This document shows, one piece after another, positions 41,163-49,264 of a stretch of 64,000 nucleotides of DNA (positions are counted from its first letter, which is position 1; every line of letters begins with the position of its first letter). A program made the translations under genes and the position numbers. The stretch is from Rhodopirellula sp. P2 (GTDB taxonomy: Bacteria; Planctomycetota; Planctomycetia; Pirellulales; Pirellulaceae), in the NCBI RefSeq assembly GCF_028768465.1, contig NZ_CP118225.1, positions 6,367,001 through 6,431,000 on the forward strand. Direction: 5' to 3'. The notes under the pieces were generated by a model. The model saw nothing but the letters and a program-made list of their open reading frames with translations. It was not told the DNA's origin and did no database searches.

Positions 41163-42473
41163 ATGAACCTTCCCAGCACCTCCCCTGACACGGCCATCTT
41201 TAGCGCGCCGGTTGTCCCAGGAAGTCATGGTGTTCTCCCGCAAGGAAACTCGGCCAAACCTGTCGCGGCGTTGCCCGGCAAGGTCATGATTGTGGATGAT
41301 GAGATCGCCAACGTCCTGGTCGTGAAGAAGTACTTGGAACGAGCTGGCTACCGCGACTTTGAAACGACCACCGATTCCACGTCCGCGTTTCGGATCCTCG
41401 AAACCAGCATGCCGGATGTCTTGTTGCTTGATATCAACATGCCCAATGTCGATGGCATCCAAGTCTTGGAACGGGTTCGACAAGACCCACGTTTCAAACA
41501 CTTGCCCGTGTTGATCCTCACCGCCAACACCGACGAACGAATCAAATTGGTGTGCTTGGAATTGGGCGCGACGGACTTTTTGCTCAAACCCGTCGACCCG
41601 ATGGATTTGACTCCCCGAGTTCGCAACTCACTGCAAAACAAAAACTTCCAAGACCGACTGCAACACCACGCCGCCGAACTCGAACTCAAAGTCGAGCAGC
41701 GCACCCGGGAACTCGAAGCCTCCCGTCGCGAAGTCATCTACTGCTTGGCTCGGGCCGCAGAAATGCGTGACAACGACACCGGCAACCACGTCATTCGCGT
41801 TGGACGCTTCGCGGGCATCATCGCCGCCGGAATGGGATTGCCCGATTGGTTTGTTCGCGACATTGAAATGGCCGCGCAGTTGCACGACGTGGGCAAAATC
41901 GCCATCCCCGATGCAATCCTGTTGAAACCCGGCAAGCTCGAACCCGAAGAGTTCGACGTGATCCAAAACCACGTCAAATTCGGGCACCAAATCATCCAGC
42001 CCCACACCAGCACCGATGCTCGCCGGATGCGAACCCACGTCGAACTCGGGGCCGACATGCTCAGCAACGGCAGCGCGCTGATGCGACTGGCCGCCAGCAT
42101 CGCGCAAACCCACCATGAAAAATTCGATGGTTCGGGATACCCGCTTGGATTGGCCGGCAACGACATCCCACTCGAAGGCCGAATCACCGCCGTCGCCGAC
42201 GTGTTCGACGCCCTCTCCGCCGAACGGCCCTACAAAAAAGCCATGCCGCGAGAAAAGTGCTTTTCCATTCTGGAAGAAGGCCGCGGCACACACTTCGATC
42301 CTGACGTCTTGGACGCCTTCTTCGAATGCACCAAAGAGATCGTTCGCGTGCAGTTGGACTACATGGATCACTGCGAACCCACGCCAGCCACCACGACCGC
42401 CCAGCCCACGACCGCCCAGCCCACGACCGCCCAGCCCACGACCACGGCCCAGCCCAGTAACAACGAAGCCTAA
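41163..42473 (+). CDS. Receiver-HD-GYP response regulator (c-di-GMP phosphodiesterase-type)
   Basis: A 436-residue protein. The receiver domain spans ~38-160 (KVMIVDDEIANVLVVKKYLE, Asp in LLLDINMPNVDG, Lys in FLLKPVDP), followed by a coiled linker (LELKVEQRTRELEASRREV). The HD-GYP domain carries HVIRVGRFAG, HDVGKIAIPD and HHEKFDGSGYPLGL. HD-GYP enzymes hydrolyse cyclic di-GMP, a signal that controls surface attachment. The tail is a low-complexity TTAQP repeat. It lies 295 bases after the kinase in the same direction and is the natural target of that phosphorelay. Confidence 0.9.
   Translation: MNLPSTSPDTAIFSAPVVPGSHGVLPQGNSAKPVAALPGKVMIVDDEIANVLVVKKYLERAGYRDFETTTDSTSAFRILETSMPDVLLLDINMPNVDGIQVLERVRQDPRFKHLPVLILTANTDERIKLVCLELGATDFLLKPVDPMDLTPRVRNSLQNKNFQDRLQHHAAELELKVEQRTRELEASRREVIYCLARAAEMRDNDTGNHVIRVGRFAGIIAAGMGLPDWFVRDIEMAAQLHDVGKIAIPDAILLKPGKLEPEEFDVIQNHVKFGHQIIQPHTSTDARRMRTHVELGADMLSNGSALMRLAASIAQTHHEKFDGSGYPLGLAGNDIPLEGRITAVADVFDALSAERPYKKAMPREKCFSILEEGRGTHFDPDVLDAFFECTKEIVRVQLDYMDHCEPTPATTTAQPTTAQPTTAQPTTTAQPSNNEA
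42394..42460 (+). repeat. 15-bp coding repeat (TTAQP tail)
   Basis: Units of CCACGACCGCCCAGC repeat about three to four times at the 3' end of the HD-GYP gene, encoding TTAQP repeats. The unit is a multiple of three, so copy-number changes would keep the frame. Confidence 0.8.
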
Positions 42474-42588
42474 CAGGCTTCGCCCCGGCTTTTCCACTCG
42501 CTGCGCAGGGGCAATCCTCCCGTCCCAACCCGAATGCGTCAGCGAGGGACCAGGCCCCCTTCGGGCCATCCCTCGTCCACTGACTCAG

Positions 42589-43515
42589 CTAGCGTTCGTT
42601 CCAAACGCGAACGAAGAACCCCGCGTCCAGCTTCCGGCCTGCCTGATCAGGCAACCGCAATCGCCCCGTTTCGAACTGAAGCGTTCCTGCCGGGCCAACG
42701 ACTCGGGGAACTTGAGCGGCCAAGTACGCCTGCACATCGACCTGATTGACGTCCGGCGAGTGCCCGGTGACGAGCAACCGAAACGCATCCGGTTCCAGCA
42801 ACTTCAGGCTGTCGTCGATCAACGGCCACACATCGCGAGCCAATCGCCAGGCCTTGCCGCTGGGACCGTGCCCATACGCCGGCGGGTCCATCACAATCGT
42901 GTGATAGCGTTTTTCGCGGCGGACTTCTCGAGCGGTGAACTTGACCGCATCATCGATCAAGAATCGGATCGGTGGCTCCTCCCATCCGTTCACCTTCGCC
43001 GCGTCGCGAGCCGATTGCACGTTCTGTTTGGCCGCGTCCACATGAGCGACCGCGAACCCAGCCGACACCAGGGCCATCGTTGACGCCCCTGTGTAAGCGA
43101 ACAAATTGAGGGCCTTGGGACGGTTGTCGGCCGAGACCTCTGGCAGCGAGTGCGTACGCAGCCAATCCCAATTGGCCTGTTGTTCCGGGAAGACGCCGAT
43201 GTGCCCATACGGGGTTGGCGCGACGGGCATCTGGAATCCACCGCAGTCGACGCAGCGTCCCGGTTTCCACTCCGAGCGATGATGCCACTGTTTTTCTTTT
43301 TCGTCGAACCGGCTGCCCACAACCTTCCACCGCGCATGTTGCTTGGCGGCCAGCCCCTCCGCGGCCGGCGAAGGCCGATCGATCAGTCGCCCGGCGACCC
43401 GTTCCAATTTCCGCCCGCCACCAAAGTCAACCAGTTCATACCCATCCTCCGTGCGGCCACCAGGCATCCGCGAGGGAGGTGATTCAGTCGAGCGAGAGGG
43501 ATCCGAAAAGTTCAT
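42589..43515 (-). CDS. Class I SAM-dependent methyltransferase, RlmI-like
   Basis: The start MNFSDPSRS at 43515 is preferred to an upstream one at 43557 and gives 308 residues. The Rossmann methyltransferase core has motif I ALNLFAYTGASTMALVSAGF, then HVDAAKQNVQSARDAAKVNG, motif IV VMDPPAYGHGPSGKAW and a C-terminal strand. The arrangement matches RlmI/YwbD-like rRNA cytosine methyltransferases, including the pre-core substrate region. The PUA domain is not evident, so the exact substrate is uncertain. It is convergent with the HD-GYP gene. Confidence 0.75.
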   Translation of the reverse strand: MNFSDPSRSTESPPSRMPGGRTEDGYELVDFGGGRKLERVAGRLIDRPSPAAEGLAAKQHARWKVVGSRFDEKEKQWHHRSEWKPGRCVDCGGFQMPVAPTPYGHIGVFPEQQANWDWLRTHSLPEVSADNRPKALNLFAYTGASTMALVSAGFAVAHVDAAKQNVQSARDAAKVNGWEEPPIRFLIDDAVKFTAREVRREKRYHTIVMDPPAYGHGPSGKAWRLARDVWPLIDDSLKLLEPDAFRLLVTGHSPDVNQVDVQAYLAAQVPRVVGPAGTLQFETGRLRLPDQAGRKLDAGFFVRVWNER

Positions 43516-43828
43516 GGCGAGCAGTGTATCCCCAACCCGCCGCGACGTGTCCCCCACGTTTCACCCGCCAGCTCGAACCACCCCACGCCTCAGCAATTCT
43601 CGATTTGCAGTTGTCAATTTCCCTTTTTCAATCGTCCCCCGCCCCTCCGCGCCACCCTTGCGCCAAGCGAAGCGAAGGCAAGCCCCGTCGATCCCAACCC
43701 GCCGCGTCAGCAAGCTTCCCCCCAACCGACAATCGACTCTTGTCACACGGCGGCGCGGAAGTTAATCTTTCCGCCACGAAGTCCCCGAGTCCACCGCGAG
43801 CCCTCTCGCAGCGACCGGACCCCTCTTC
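43516..43828. other. Intergenic interval, nothing coding recognised
   Basis: The ~310 bases between the methyltransferase gene and tRNA-Val contain an ATTTGCAGTTGTCAATTT tract resembling 5040 but no supported gene. Confidence 0.5.
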
Positions 43829-43902
43829 GGGCGATTAGCTCAGTTGGTTAGAGCGCTGCTTTCACACGGCAGAGGTCACAGATTCGAATTCTGTATCGCC
43901 CA
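43829..43902 (+). tRNA. tRNA-Val (CAC anticodon)
   Basis: A complete cloverleaf: acceptor GGGCGAT/ATCGCCC, D arm GCTC/GAGC, anticodon arm CTGCT-TTCACAC-GGCAG giving anticodon CAC, T arm ACAGA-TTCGAAT-TCTGT, discriminator A. CCA is not encoded. Its 3' 45 bases are duplicated at 55599-55643, which marks it as the attachment site of the integrative element that follows. Confidence 0.95.
43858..43902 (+). repeat. Left attachment repeat (attL), within tRNA-Val
   Basis: GCTTTCACACGGCAGAGG, then TCACAGATTCGAATTCTG and TATCGCCCA. It is identical to 55599-55643 except for one T/C difference (GAGGT vs GAGGC). Confidence 0.9.
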
Positions 43903-44030
43903 ATTCGTTTTTCATCGTAAATCGCCGGGTCAAACCGGCTTCGCCGTTGGTGGCGAACGGCTCGCTTCTGGACTGTTTTGGGGTGGTTCCCGGACGGACT
44001 ACCCCAGAAAATTTTCGGGAGACGCTGGAA

Positions 44031-45140
44031 ATGGGCAGGGAACGAACGGACCAACCCGCATACCGATCGCATGCATCAGGGCAGGCCAGGGTTCGGTTGG
44101 GGGGTGTCGAATTCTACCTCGGCAAGTACGACTCCCCCGAAAGCCGGGCCAAGTATCACGAGCTGCTCGGCCAATATCTCAAGAACGGCAAGCAGGCGCC
44201 CGAGAAGCCAGCCAAAGACAATGCGGTCCGGTTGGCCGATGAGCCGGTCCAGGTCCGGCACCTGACGGCAGACTTCCGCGCCAAGGTTCTCCCGCTCCAT
44301 GAGGACAACGCTGCCAACTTCAACAAGTTCAGCAACCTGCTGGATCTGCTGGACGCACTCCACGGCAAAGAGCTTGCAAGTGAGTTTGGCCCGCGAAAAT
44401 TGGAGGCAATTCGCGATACGCTGGTCACGGTCGGGATCGGATTGAAACCGAAGCCGAACAGCCGGTCCTACGCAAACGCCCAAGTCCGAAAGCTGATCGC
44501 GATCTTCCGCCATGGTGTTTCGCGGGAGCTGATCGAGGCCAGTCGGATCGTCGCCTTGGAAGCACTTCCGCCACTTCGTCCAGGTCAGGCCAAGGACAAT
44601 CCGAAACGGACCGGCGTGCCGCTCGAAGTGATCCGGGCAACGCTCCCGGAAATGTCCAAGACCGCGGCGGCAATGATCCGGATCCAATTGGCCACCGCGA
44701 TGCGTCCCAGCGAGCTGTTCCGGATGACCCCGGCGATGATCGACCGCAGCGGTGAGGTTTGGTTCTACCGGCCCACGAAGCACAAAACCGAGCACCACGG
44801 CAAGACAAAGGCGGTGCCGCTCTTGGGTGACGCCCTGGACGCCTTGGCTCCGTTCTTGTTTGGTGATCCAGATGACCTTTGCTTTACGACTCGATTGCGG
44901 ACGCCTTGGAACAAAGACAACTACCGGCGGCACGTTGAGCGAGCGGCCAAACGGGCCAAGGTTGAACACTGGACCCCGTACCAGATCCGCCATCGATCAT
45001 TGCAGTCGATCCGCGATGACGCCGGGCCCGAAGCCGCACAAGCGATTGCAGGGCATTCCCGGATGGACACAACCGAAGTCTATGCCAAGGCCAGCGAGGC
45101 CAAGGCCATCGAAGCGGCTCGTGCGGCTCCGAAGTTGTGA
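44031..45140 (+). CDS. int: Tyrosine recombinase (integrase)
   Basis: The ATG at 44031 is chosen because the decayed integrase at 55778 aligns with it residue for residue from the initiator Met (16 residues to SGQARV); the frame is also open further upstream. The 369-residue protein has an N-terminal arm-binding type region, a SAM-like core-binding domain (~90-180), and a catalytic domain with Arg in TAMRPSELFRM near 225, Lys in PTKHKTEHH near 250, His/Arg in QIRHRSLQSIR near 320, GHS, and Tyr in TTEVYAKAS near 351. It lies 128 bases from attL, the usual arrangement for tRNA-site integrases. Confidence 0.9.
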   Translation: MGRERTDQPAYRSHASGQARVRLGGVEFYLGKYDSPESRAKYHELLGQYLKNGKQAPEKPAKDNAVRLADEPVQVRHLTADFRAKVLPLHEDNAANFNKFSNLLDLLDALHGKELASEFGPRKLEAIRDTLVTVGIGLKPKPNSRSYANAQVRKLIAIFRHGVSRELIEASRIVALEALPPLRPGQAKDNPKRTGVPLEVIRATLPEMSKTAAAMIRIQLATAMRPSELFRMTPAMIDRSGEVWFYRPTKHKTEHHGKTKAVPLLGDALDALAPFLFGDPDDLCFTTRLRTPWNKDNYRRHVERAAKRAKVEHWTPYQIRHRSLQSIRDDAGPEAAQAIAGHSRMDTTEVYAKASEAKAIEAARAAPKL

Positions 45141-45190
45141 TTGTGTACCAATCTCGGCAGGTCCATAGGGGCTGGCAGGTTTTGGGGTCT

Positions 45191-45350
45191 GCCACTGCTA
45201 CTGCTAGCGGTTCCTTCTCTCATCGTTTCGACGCACCATGCACACCACTACTACTAGTGCTCCCTATAGGAGCACTGTAGCAGTGTGTGTGCCACTGCTA
45301 CTGGTAGCAGTGCTGTAGCAGTGGCTAGCAGTGAAAGCAGTGGCACACAT
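45191..45350. other. Iteron-like cluster, candidate replication origin
   Basis: Five direct copies of a TAGCAGTG-type unit start near 45277, 45304, 45315, 45325 and 45335, the last four spaced 10-11 bp. CCACTGCTAC inverted copies lie at 45192-45201 and 45292-45301, and a perfect inverted repeat AGTGCTCC-CTATA-GGAGCACT at 45256-45276. It lies immediately downstream of the genes for a RepA-like ATPase and a primase-polymerase, as in iteron origins. Confidence 0.55.
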
Positions 45351-45366
45351 GCCGCAACGACTGGCG

Positions 45367-46647
45367 TCAAATTGACGACCATCTGTAGCCCGGATAACTC
45401 TGCCCATTCGGTTTAGGAACCGTGGCCCCGTTCACCAACTCCCCTTCCCGAAGTAGCAACGCCACCGCGGCCTTGGTGTGTTGTGGACTCAACCCGGCGA
45501 TCGCTTGGATATCGTTCTGAGTCTTAGCCTCTTTGTTCGACCAAGCCTCTCGAATCAGTTGGGCGTTGGCCTCAACCTTGGCCCGTTCTCTTTTCTGCTT
45601 GGCCTGTTGTCGAGCGGTCTCAGCCTCCTCATTGGCTTGGCTCCTCGCCTCTGACGCCGCGGTCACTTCGACTTGCCAGGTTCGGTTCCCGCCGATGTCC
45701 CGGTCCTCCGCGATGTCCAAGGCGTACCCGCCATGATGGCCTGCGGATCCGCCGACGCTCAACCACATTTTGTGCCGCGGCACCTCGGGGTCGAATTTCT
45801 CCCGACGCCCCACCAAAAGCCAAGAGCGGAACGATTCGGCCTTGCCAGCCCCTGAAACGTCTTCCAACTCAAGCGGCTGGTACGTCTGGGCGTTGGCACT
45901 GGATCGTTTGACGTGATCGACCATCACCGGGGTACACTTCCGGTCAAGGCAGCGTTTGGCCAGGTCCATGATGGCGCGACCGTTCATGGCGTAGTTGGCC
46001 GCGTCCTCGCCATCGAGCACCATGTAAAGCGGGTCGATGAAACAAACATCGGGCCGGAACTTGTCGAGCTGATATTCCAGGATTTCGAGTTTCTCAGCGT
46101 CCTTGGCCCGCGGAACCCAAAAGCCCCACGACACCCCCTGATCGCTCCCGAGGCTCTGCATGTCCTTGGCCTTGGCGATCCGACGTGCGGTCTCTTGAAT
46201 CGTGGCCTCGCCGGATTCAGCGGATAGAAACAGAACCCGTTTCGGTTCCGGTACCCAAAAGCGGCCAAGGAACTTGCGAGCGTTGGCGATCGACAAGGCG
46301 GCGTCGATGGCCGTCGTCGTCTTCATCCCCTTGGCCGGTCCAGCGATCACGGTGGATTGCATGGCCGGTAGGACGCCTTCGATCAAGTATTCCGTCGTGA
46401 AGTCCGCAGCGTCGAGTTGCGACGACGACAACGGCTCCTTGATGCCGTAGGACTCCATGAGCGACTTGATACGCTCCGGCGTTGATCCTCCATTGCTCAA
46501 CGTGATACCGTGGCGTTTTGCGGCCTGCTCAATGCTGTCTCGCTCGGCTTCGAGCTTGGCTGTTTCTTCTGCCATGCGGTCGAGCTTTCGGGCCAAGTTC
46601 TCTTTGGCTTCCTGGTTGTTTCGTTCTGGTAGTGTTGCCACGTTCAT
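45367..46647 (-). CDS. RepA-like AAA ATPase/helicase with C-terminal winged helix
   Basis: A 426-residue protein. A charged coiled-coil N-terminus is followed by a RecA-type ATPase: Walker A VIAGPAKGMKTTTAIDAAL near residues 100-115, LFLSAESGEATIQETARRI, Walker B DVCFIDPLYMVL near 205, and PVMVDHVKRSS. This is the AAA_25/RepA pattern seen in plasmid and phage replicative helicases. After a basic coiled coil, a winged-helix-like C-terminus (TQNDIQAIAGLSPQHTKAAVALLLREGEL) could bind DNA. It overlaps the primase-polymerase gene by 4 bases and abuts the iteron-like cluster. It probably drives replication of the excised element. Confidence 0.75.
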   Translation of the reverse strand: MNVATLPERNNQEAKENLARKLDRMAEETAKLEAERDSIEQAAKRHGITLSNGGSTPERIKSLMESYGIKEPLSSSQLDAADFTTEYLIEGVLPAMQSTVIAGPAKGMKTTTAIDAALSIANARKFLGRFWVPEPKRVLFLSAESGEATIQETARRIAKAKDMQSLGSDQGVSWGFWVPRAKDAEKLEILEYQLDKFRPDVCFIDPLYMVLDGEDAANYAMNGRAIMDLAKRCLDRKCTPVMVDHVKRSSANAQTYQPLELEDVSGAGKAESFRSWLLVGRREKFDPEVPRHKMWLSVGGSAGHHGGYALDIAEDRDIGGNRTWQVEVTAASEARSQANEEAETARQQAKQKRERAKVEANAQLIREAWSNKEAKTQNDIQAIAGLSPQHTKAAVALLLREGELVNGATVPKPNGQSYPGYRWSSI

Positions 46648-47714
46648 GCTGCACGCTCCTTTTGCAATTGGTTCTGGCAGTAGGCTTCCGCGGCGTTTCG
46701 ATCACCCTCGAAGCGAAAATTGATAAAGCACTGTTCAATCGAAACGAACGATCCAGGGTCGTTTCGGTTTGGCAGAAGCGGGTCCGCCGATGAGAAGACA
46801 TTCACCCCGCGGCGGTTCCGCTCAGTGGCGATCTTGAGCGACCGCCCCCCGGTCCCACTCCCTGAACGAATCCAGGCGTCTTCCTCTTTGCATTCTTCGT
46901 AGCCTGCGTCAAACAGCAGATCTTCGATGAGGATGTCAGCCTGAACCATGTAAGCCGTGATCGGGTCCGACATGTCGATGTCGGGTTCCCCAAGAGCTTT
47001 GCGGATTTCCCGGTCTGCCCTTTTGTCGACGGCCTTGGAACGCTTCCAAGGGATTGTCAGATCCCGAAGCGAATACAACCGCTCAGGGTGGATCGTGTCG
47101 ATTGACACAACCGAGTCGCCAGACCGCGGTTGACCGGCAACGCGAAGAAACCGTGTCAGGTCGGCAGTTGCATCGAGCTTGCCCTTGGTCAACTTGAAAA
47201 GTCGCTGCTGCCAACGTCTGGCCAGGTCCGCGATGTAATCACGCTCACGGTCGTCGCGAATCCGGTAGGGAAACTCAAGGCACCAATAGCAATGGAAGCC
47301 TCCGCGGTCGCCATCGCTATTGACGACCATGCTCGGTGGCTTGGGCATCTGATTGACGAGGTTGAGCATTTCCCCGCGGCTCAGGTAGCCGGGTTTGCCT
47401 GCATCGCAATCCAGCGCGAAGCAAACCACGGTCTTGACCTCCGAGAGGTTGCCCACGATGAAGTTCCCCTTGTCGTCGCGTTCGGCACGCTCACGCATCG
47501 CCGCGGCGTCCATCAGTGCGGTCTTGATGTAGTGATCGCGGTGACCGTTCATCGTTTGTGCGGCGGTGGTGATGACCCCCGACGAACCAACCGCAAAGTC
47601 ACGTTTGGTTTGTGACTTGCTTTTTGGCGTCCAGATGATTTGGCCGTCTGCTGGTGTGCATCGACCGAACAGCAATTCCAGGAACGCCGCGGTCTCGTCC
47701 GGCTTGCCAGTCAT
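46644..47714 (-). CDS. Archaeo-eukaryotic-type primase-polymerase
   Basis: A 356-residue protein with the AEP catalytic pattern: a DxD in VCFALDCDAGKPGYL near 100, then VVNSDGDRGGFHCYWCLEF with an sxH-type His near 140. A later region (DATADLTRFLRVAGQPRSGD) fits the third conserved segment of plasmid RepB/PrimPol-like primases. Such enzymes prime replication of mobile elements. The ATGA overlap with the RepA-like helicase gene supports a two-protein replication module. It also overlaps the upstream zinc-ribbon gene by 4 bases. Confidence 0.65.
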   Translation of the reverse strand: MTGKPDETAAFLELLFGRCTPADGQIIWTPKSKSQTKRDFAVGSSGVITTAAQTMNGHRDHYIKTALMDAAAMRERAERDDKGNFIVGNLSEVKTVVCFALDCDAGKPGYLSRGEMLNLVNQMPKPPSMVVNSDGDRGGFHCYWCLEFPYRIRDDRERDYIADLARRWQQRLFKLTKGKLDATADLTRFLRVAGQPRSGDSVVSIDTIHPERLYSLRDLTIPWKRSKAVDKRADREIRKALGEPDIDMSDPITAYMVQADILIEDLLFDAGYEECKEEDAWIRSGSGTGGRSLKIATERNRRGVNVFSSADPLLPNRNDPGSFVSIEQCFINFRFEGDRNAAEAYCQNQLQKERAA

Positions 47715-48229
47715 AGCGTCACCTCCCGGCGTGCTGCTGGAATCGGATCGTCTGCGTCTGGCACTGATAGGTCAGCCAGCAGCGAGACGCGAAGGGCCAA
47801 ACGGCCATGCTCATGGGCGATCTGGAAACCGAACGACGTTCGGCAGTGACCGCATTCCGCGACGGAGAAAACCGCTGGTTGGCCTTGGGGGTAGGCCAGG
47901 TTCTCCCCGCCTTGTTCCAGCACCAACATGAAAGGCCCCACACAGTGCCCGCAGCCCTCCGAATCGACCATGTTGAGGGTCGTATCGCCTTCACGGTCAG
48001 CGGTGGCAAGGCCAGCCCCGACGAAGCTGCAATCGGTCGCCCCGCAGCTCGGGCAAGCGAGTGTCGTCAGTGGCTCGCCATCGTCAGGCGTGACCGCTCC
48101 CGCCTGGATGGCAAGCCACTGCAGCGCTGATCCGCTTGGCAGGATCGAGCGAAAGAGATTTGAGAGAGCGAATCGGCGTTGTCGATTCGGTCGAAACGTG
48201 TTTGACGGGATTTGGGTTTTGTGTACCAT
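47711..48229 (-). CDS. Unknown protein with zinc-ribbon-like Cys pairs
   Basis: The start MVHKTQIPSN at 48229 has AAGGA at good spacing; a GTG at 48325 is less likely. The 172-residue product contains CPSCGATDCSF, GCGHCVGPF and CGHCRTSF, three Cys-x2-Cys type knuckles, suggesting zinc binding. I do not recognise the family. It overlaps the primase-polymerase gene by 4 bases and so belongs to the replication operon. A strong hairpin lies upstream at 48277-48305. Confidence 0.55.
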   Translation of the reverse strand: MVHKTQIPSNTFRPNRQRRFALSNLFRSILPSGSALQWLAIQAGAVTPDDGEPLTTLACPSCGATDCSFVGAGLATADREGDTTLNMVDSEGCGHCVGPFMLVLEQGGENLAYPQGQPAVFSVAECGHCRTSFGFQIAHEHGRLALRVSLLADLSVPDADDPIPAARREVTL

Positions 48230-48276
48230 TGGGGTTCCTTGTTCGGGGTCTTTGCTTGGCAGCGAGATTTCAATTG

Positions 48277-48311
48277 GCCTTTCGGTGTTGGTCGCACCGA
48301 AAGGCTTTTTT
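48277..48311 (+). terminator. Hairpin with T6 tail, read on the plus strand
   Basis: GCCTTTCGGTG-ttggtcg-CACCGAAAGGC is a perfect 11-bp stem followed by six T. It is a textbook rho-independent terminator for plus-strand transcripts, although surrounding genes run leftward. It may block antisense transcription, or act weakly as a hairpin in the leftward message. Confidence 0.7.
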
Positions 48312-48321
48312 CGTTGGCTGC

Positions 48322-48543
48322 TCACGATGCCAGCTCACGACGTGGGGTTCTCGATCGCTGCTCCATGTAGGCGGTCAGTTGATCTAACGACGCCTCGTCG
48401 TAGAAGTTCCAGCCATCAGGCCGTTGACTGGCTGGTCGGACATATTTGCACCGCAATGCGTAATCCAGTTGGTTGCGTTTGACTTCGCACCCAAGCCGTC
48501 GTTCGGCGGCGGCCACAAGTTCGGCTCTTGTCATCAATTGCAT
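48322..48543 (-). CDS. Small helix-turn-helix protein, excisionase/MerR-like
   Basis: A 73-residue protein: MTRAELVAAAERRLGCEVKRNQLDYALRCKYVRPASQRPDGWNF with TAYMEQ at the end (quoted in part). The spacing of helices and the RPDGWNFYDEASLDQL wing resemble the MerR/excisionase-type winged helix used by small phage and element regulators to direct excision or control transcription. No catalytic role is expected. It is one of three small DNA-binding proteins in the element's control region. Confidence 0.55.
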   Translation of the reverse strand: MQLMTRAELVAAAERRLGCEVKRNQLDYALRCKYVRPASQRPDGWNFYDEASLDQLTAYMEQRSRTPRRELAS

Positions 48544-48569
48544 CGAATCCGCTCCTAAGAGTTTGTGAA

Positions 48570-48593
48570 GAACGCCGGGTAGTCCCGGCGTTC
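48570..48593. terminator. Perfect hairpin downstream of the repressor gene
   Basis: GAACGCCGGG-TAGT-CCCGGCGTTC, a 10-bp perfect stem between 48543 and 48654. The leftward strand follows with TTCACAAAC rather than a T run, so termination would be weak. Confidence 0.5.
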
Positions 48594-48653
48594 ATGTCGT
48601 CTCAGGCGGCGTTATGCCGGTAACTTCCAATTCCACCAATAGCGTTTTTCGGA

Positions 48654-49151
48654 TCAATACCCGTCGGGGAGGACGACCCAATCTTGGGATTTCAGTCTTT
48701 CTATCTCCCGTTCATCGAACGACTTACGCGCGGCAGACTCCCATACGTCGTAGTGTTCCGCGTCGTACTCTTGGCTCCACTCCGAATAATTTTCTTCTGC
48801 CCATTCGGCGAATTCTTCATCGTCATCGCCCTCCCAACTGTCTGCCCGAGTGTCTTCGAGGTATTGGTCCCAGTCGTCAGCCTTTGGGTCGCTGTATTCG
48901 TTGCTGACAAGATCCTCTAGGCCGTACTCCCAAAGTCCGTCCAGGTACTCGGTCAGACTGTCCTCATCGAATCGCCGGACCAATTCCAAGCCAAGCGTCT
49001 CGCAGACTTTGGCGAACGCTTCGATTTGCATTCCTCGCGTCCCATCGCAGAATCGGTGCAGAGTACTTTGACCCACGCCGCTCGCAGCCGCAGCCGCGTT
49101 GACGGAATACCCATCGAATTTCATCACATCGCAGATAACAGTCGTCTTCAT
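48654..49151 (-). CDS. HTH repressor-like protein with acidic C-terminal domain
   Basis: The start MKTTVICDVMKF at 49151 has AAGGGA upstream; the product is 165 residues. Residues ~10-55 form a Cro/C1-type helix-turn-helix (YSVNAAAAASGVGQSTLHRF ... IEAFAKVCETLGLELV). The remaining ~100 residues are strikingly acidic and aromatic (DWDQYLEDTRADSWEGDDDE, AEWAEENYSEWSQEYDAEHY), unlike a normal dimerisation domain and perhaps a DNA mimic or binding module. Its promoter is bracketed by two TATGCC-N5-GGCATA operators, so it probably represses itself. Confidence 0.65.
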   Translation of the reverse strand: MKTTVICDVMKFDGYSVNAAAAASGVGQSTLHRFCDGTRGMQIEAFAKVCETLGLELVRRFDEDSLTEYLDGLWEYGLEDLVSNEYSDPKADDWDQYLEDTRADSWEGDDDEEFAEWAEENYSEWSQEYDAEHYDVWESAARKSFDEREIERLKSQDWVVLPDGY

Positions 49152-49180
49152 CACATTTCCCTTTTTGTTGCATTGGTAGC

Positions 49181-49197
49181 TATGCCGTAGTGGCATA
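49181..49197. promoter_or_regulatory. Operator O1, TATGCC-N5-GGCATA
   Basis: TATGCCGTAGTGGCATA, a perfect 6-bp inverted repeat, lies between the -10 element and the start of the repressor gene. Confidence 0.75.
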
Positions 49198-49202
49198 ACG
49201 CC

Positions 49203-49230
49203 ATCCTAGCAAGGTGCCGAATGGCGTCAA
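49203..49230 (-). promoter_or_regulatory. Sigma-70-like promoter of the repressor gene
   Basis: On the minus strand, TTGACG (49230-49225), a 16-base spacer and TAGGAT (49208-49203). It sits exactly between operators O1 and O2. Confidence 0.6.
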
Positions 49231-49238
49231 GGGATTGC

Positions 49239-49255
49239 TATGCCGCTATGGCATA
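49239..49255. promoter_or_regulatory. Operator O2, TATGCC-N5-GGCATA
   Basis: TATGCCGCTATGGCATA, the same 6-bp arms as O1, centred 58 bp away and just upstream of the -35 element. Confidence 0.75.
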
Positions 49256-49264
49256 ATCGAAAGA

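Noticed and set aside
45191..45350. CRISPR array
   Set aside because: Units are only ~8-10 bp with no regular spacers, and no cas genes are present; iterons fit better.
48277..48311. Riboswitch-like structure
   Set aside because: A simple perfect hairpin with a T tract, without a conserved aptamer-type core.
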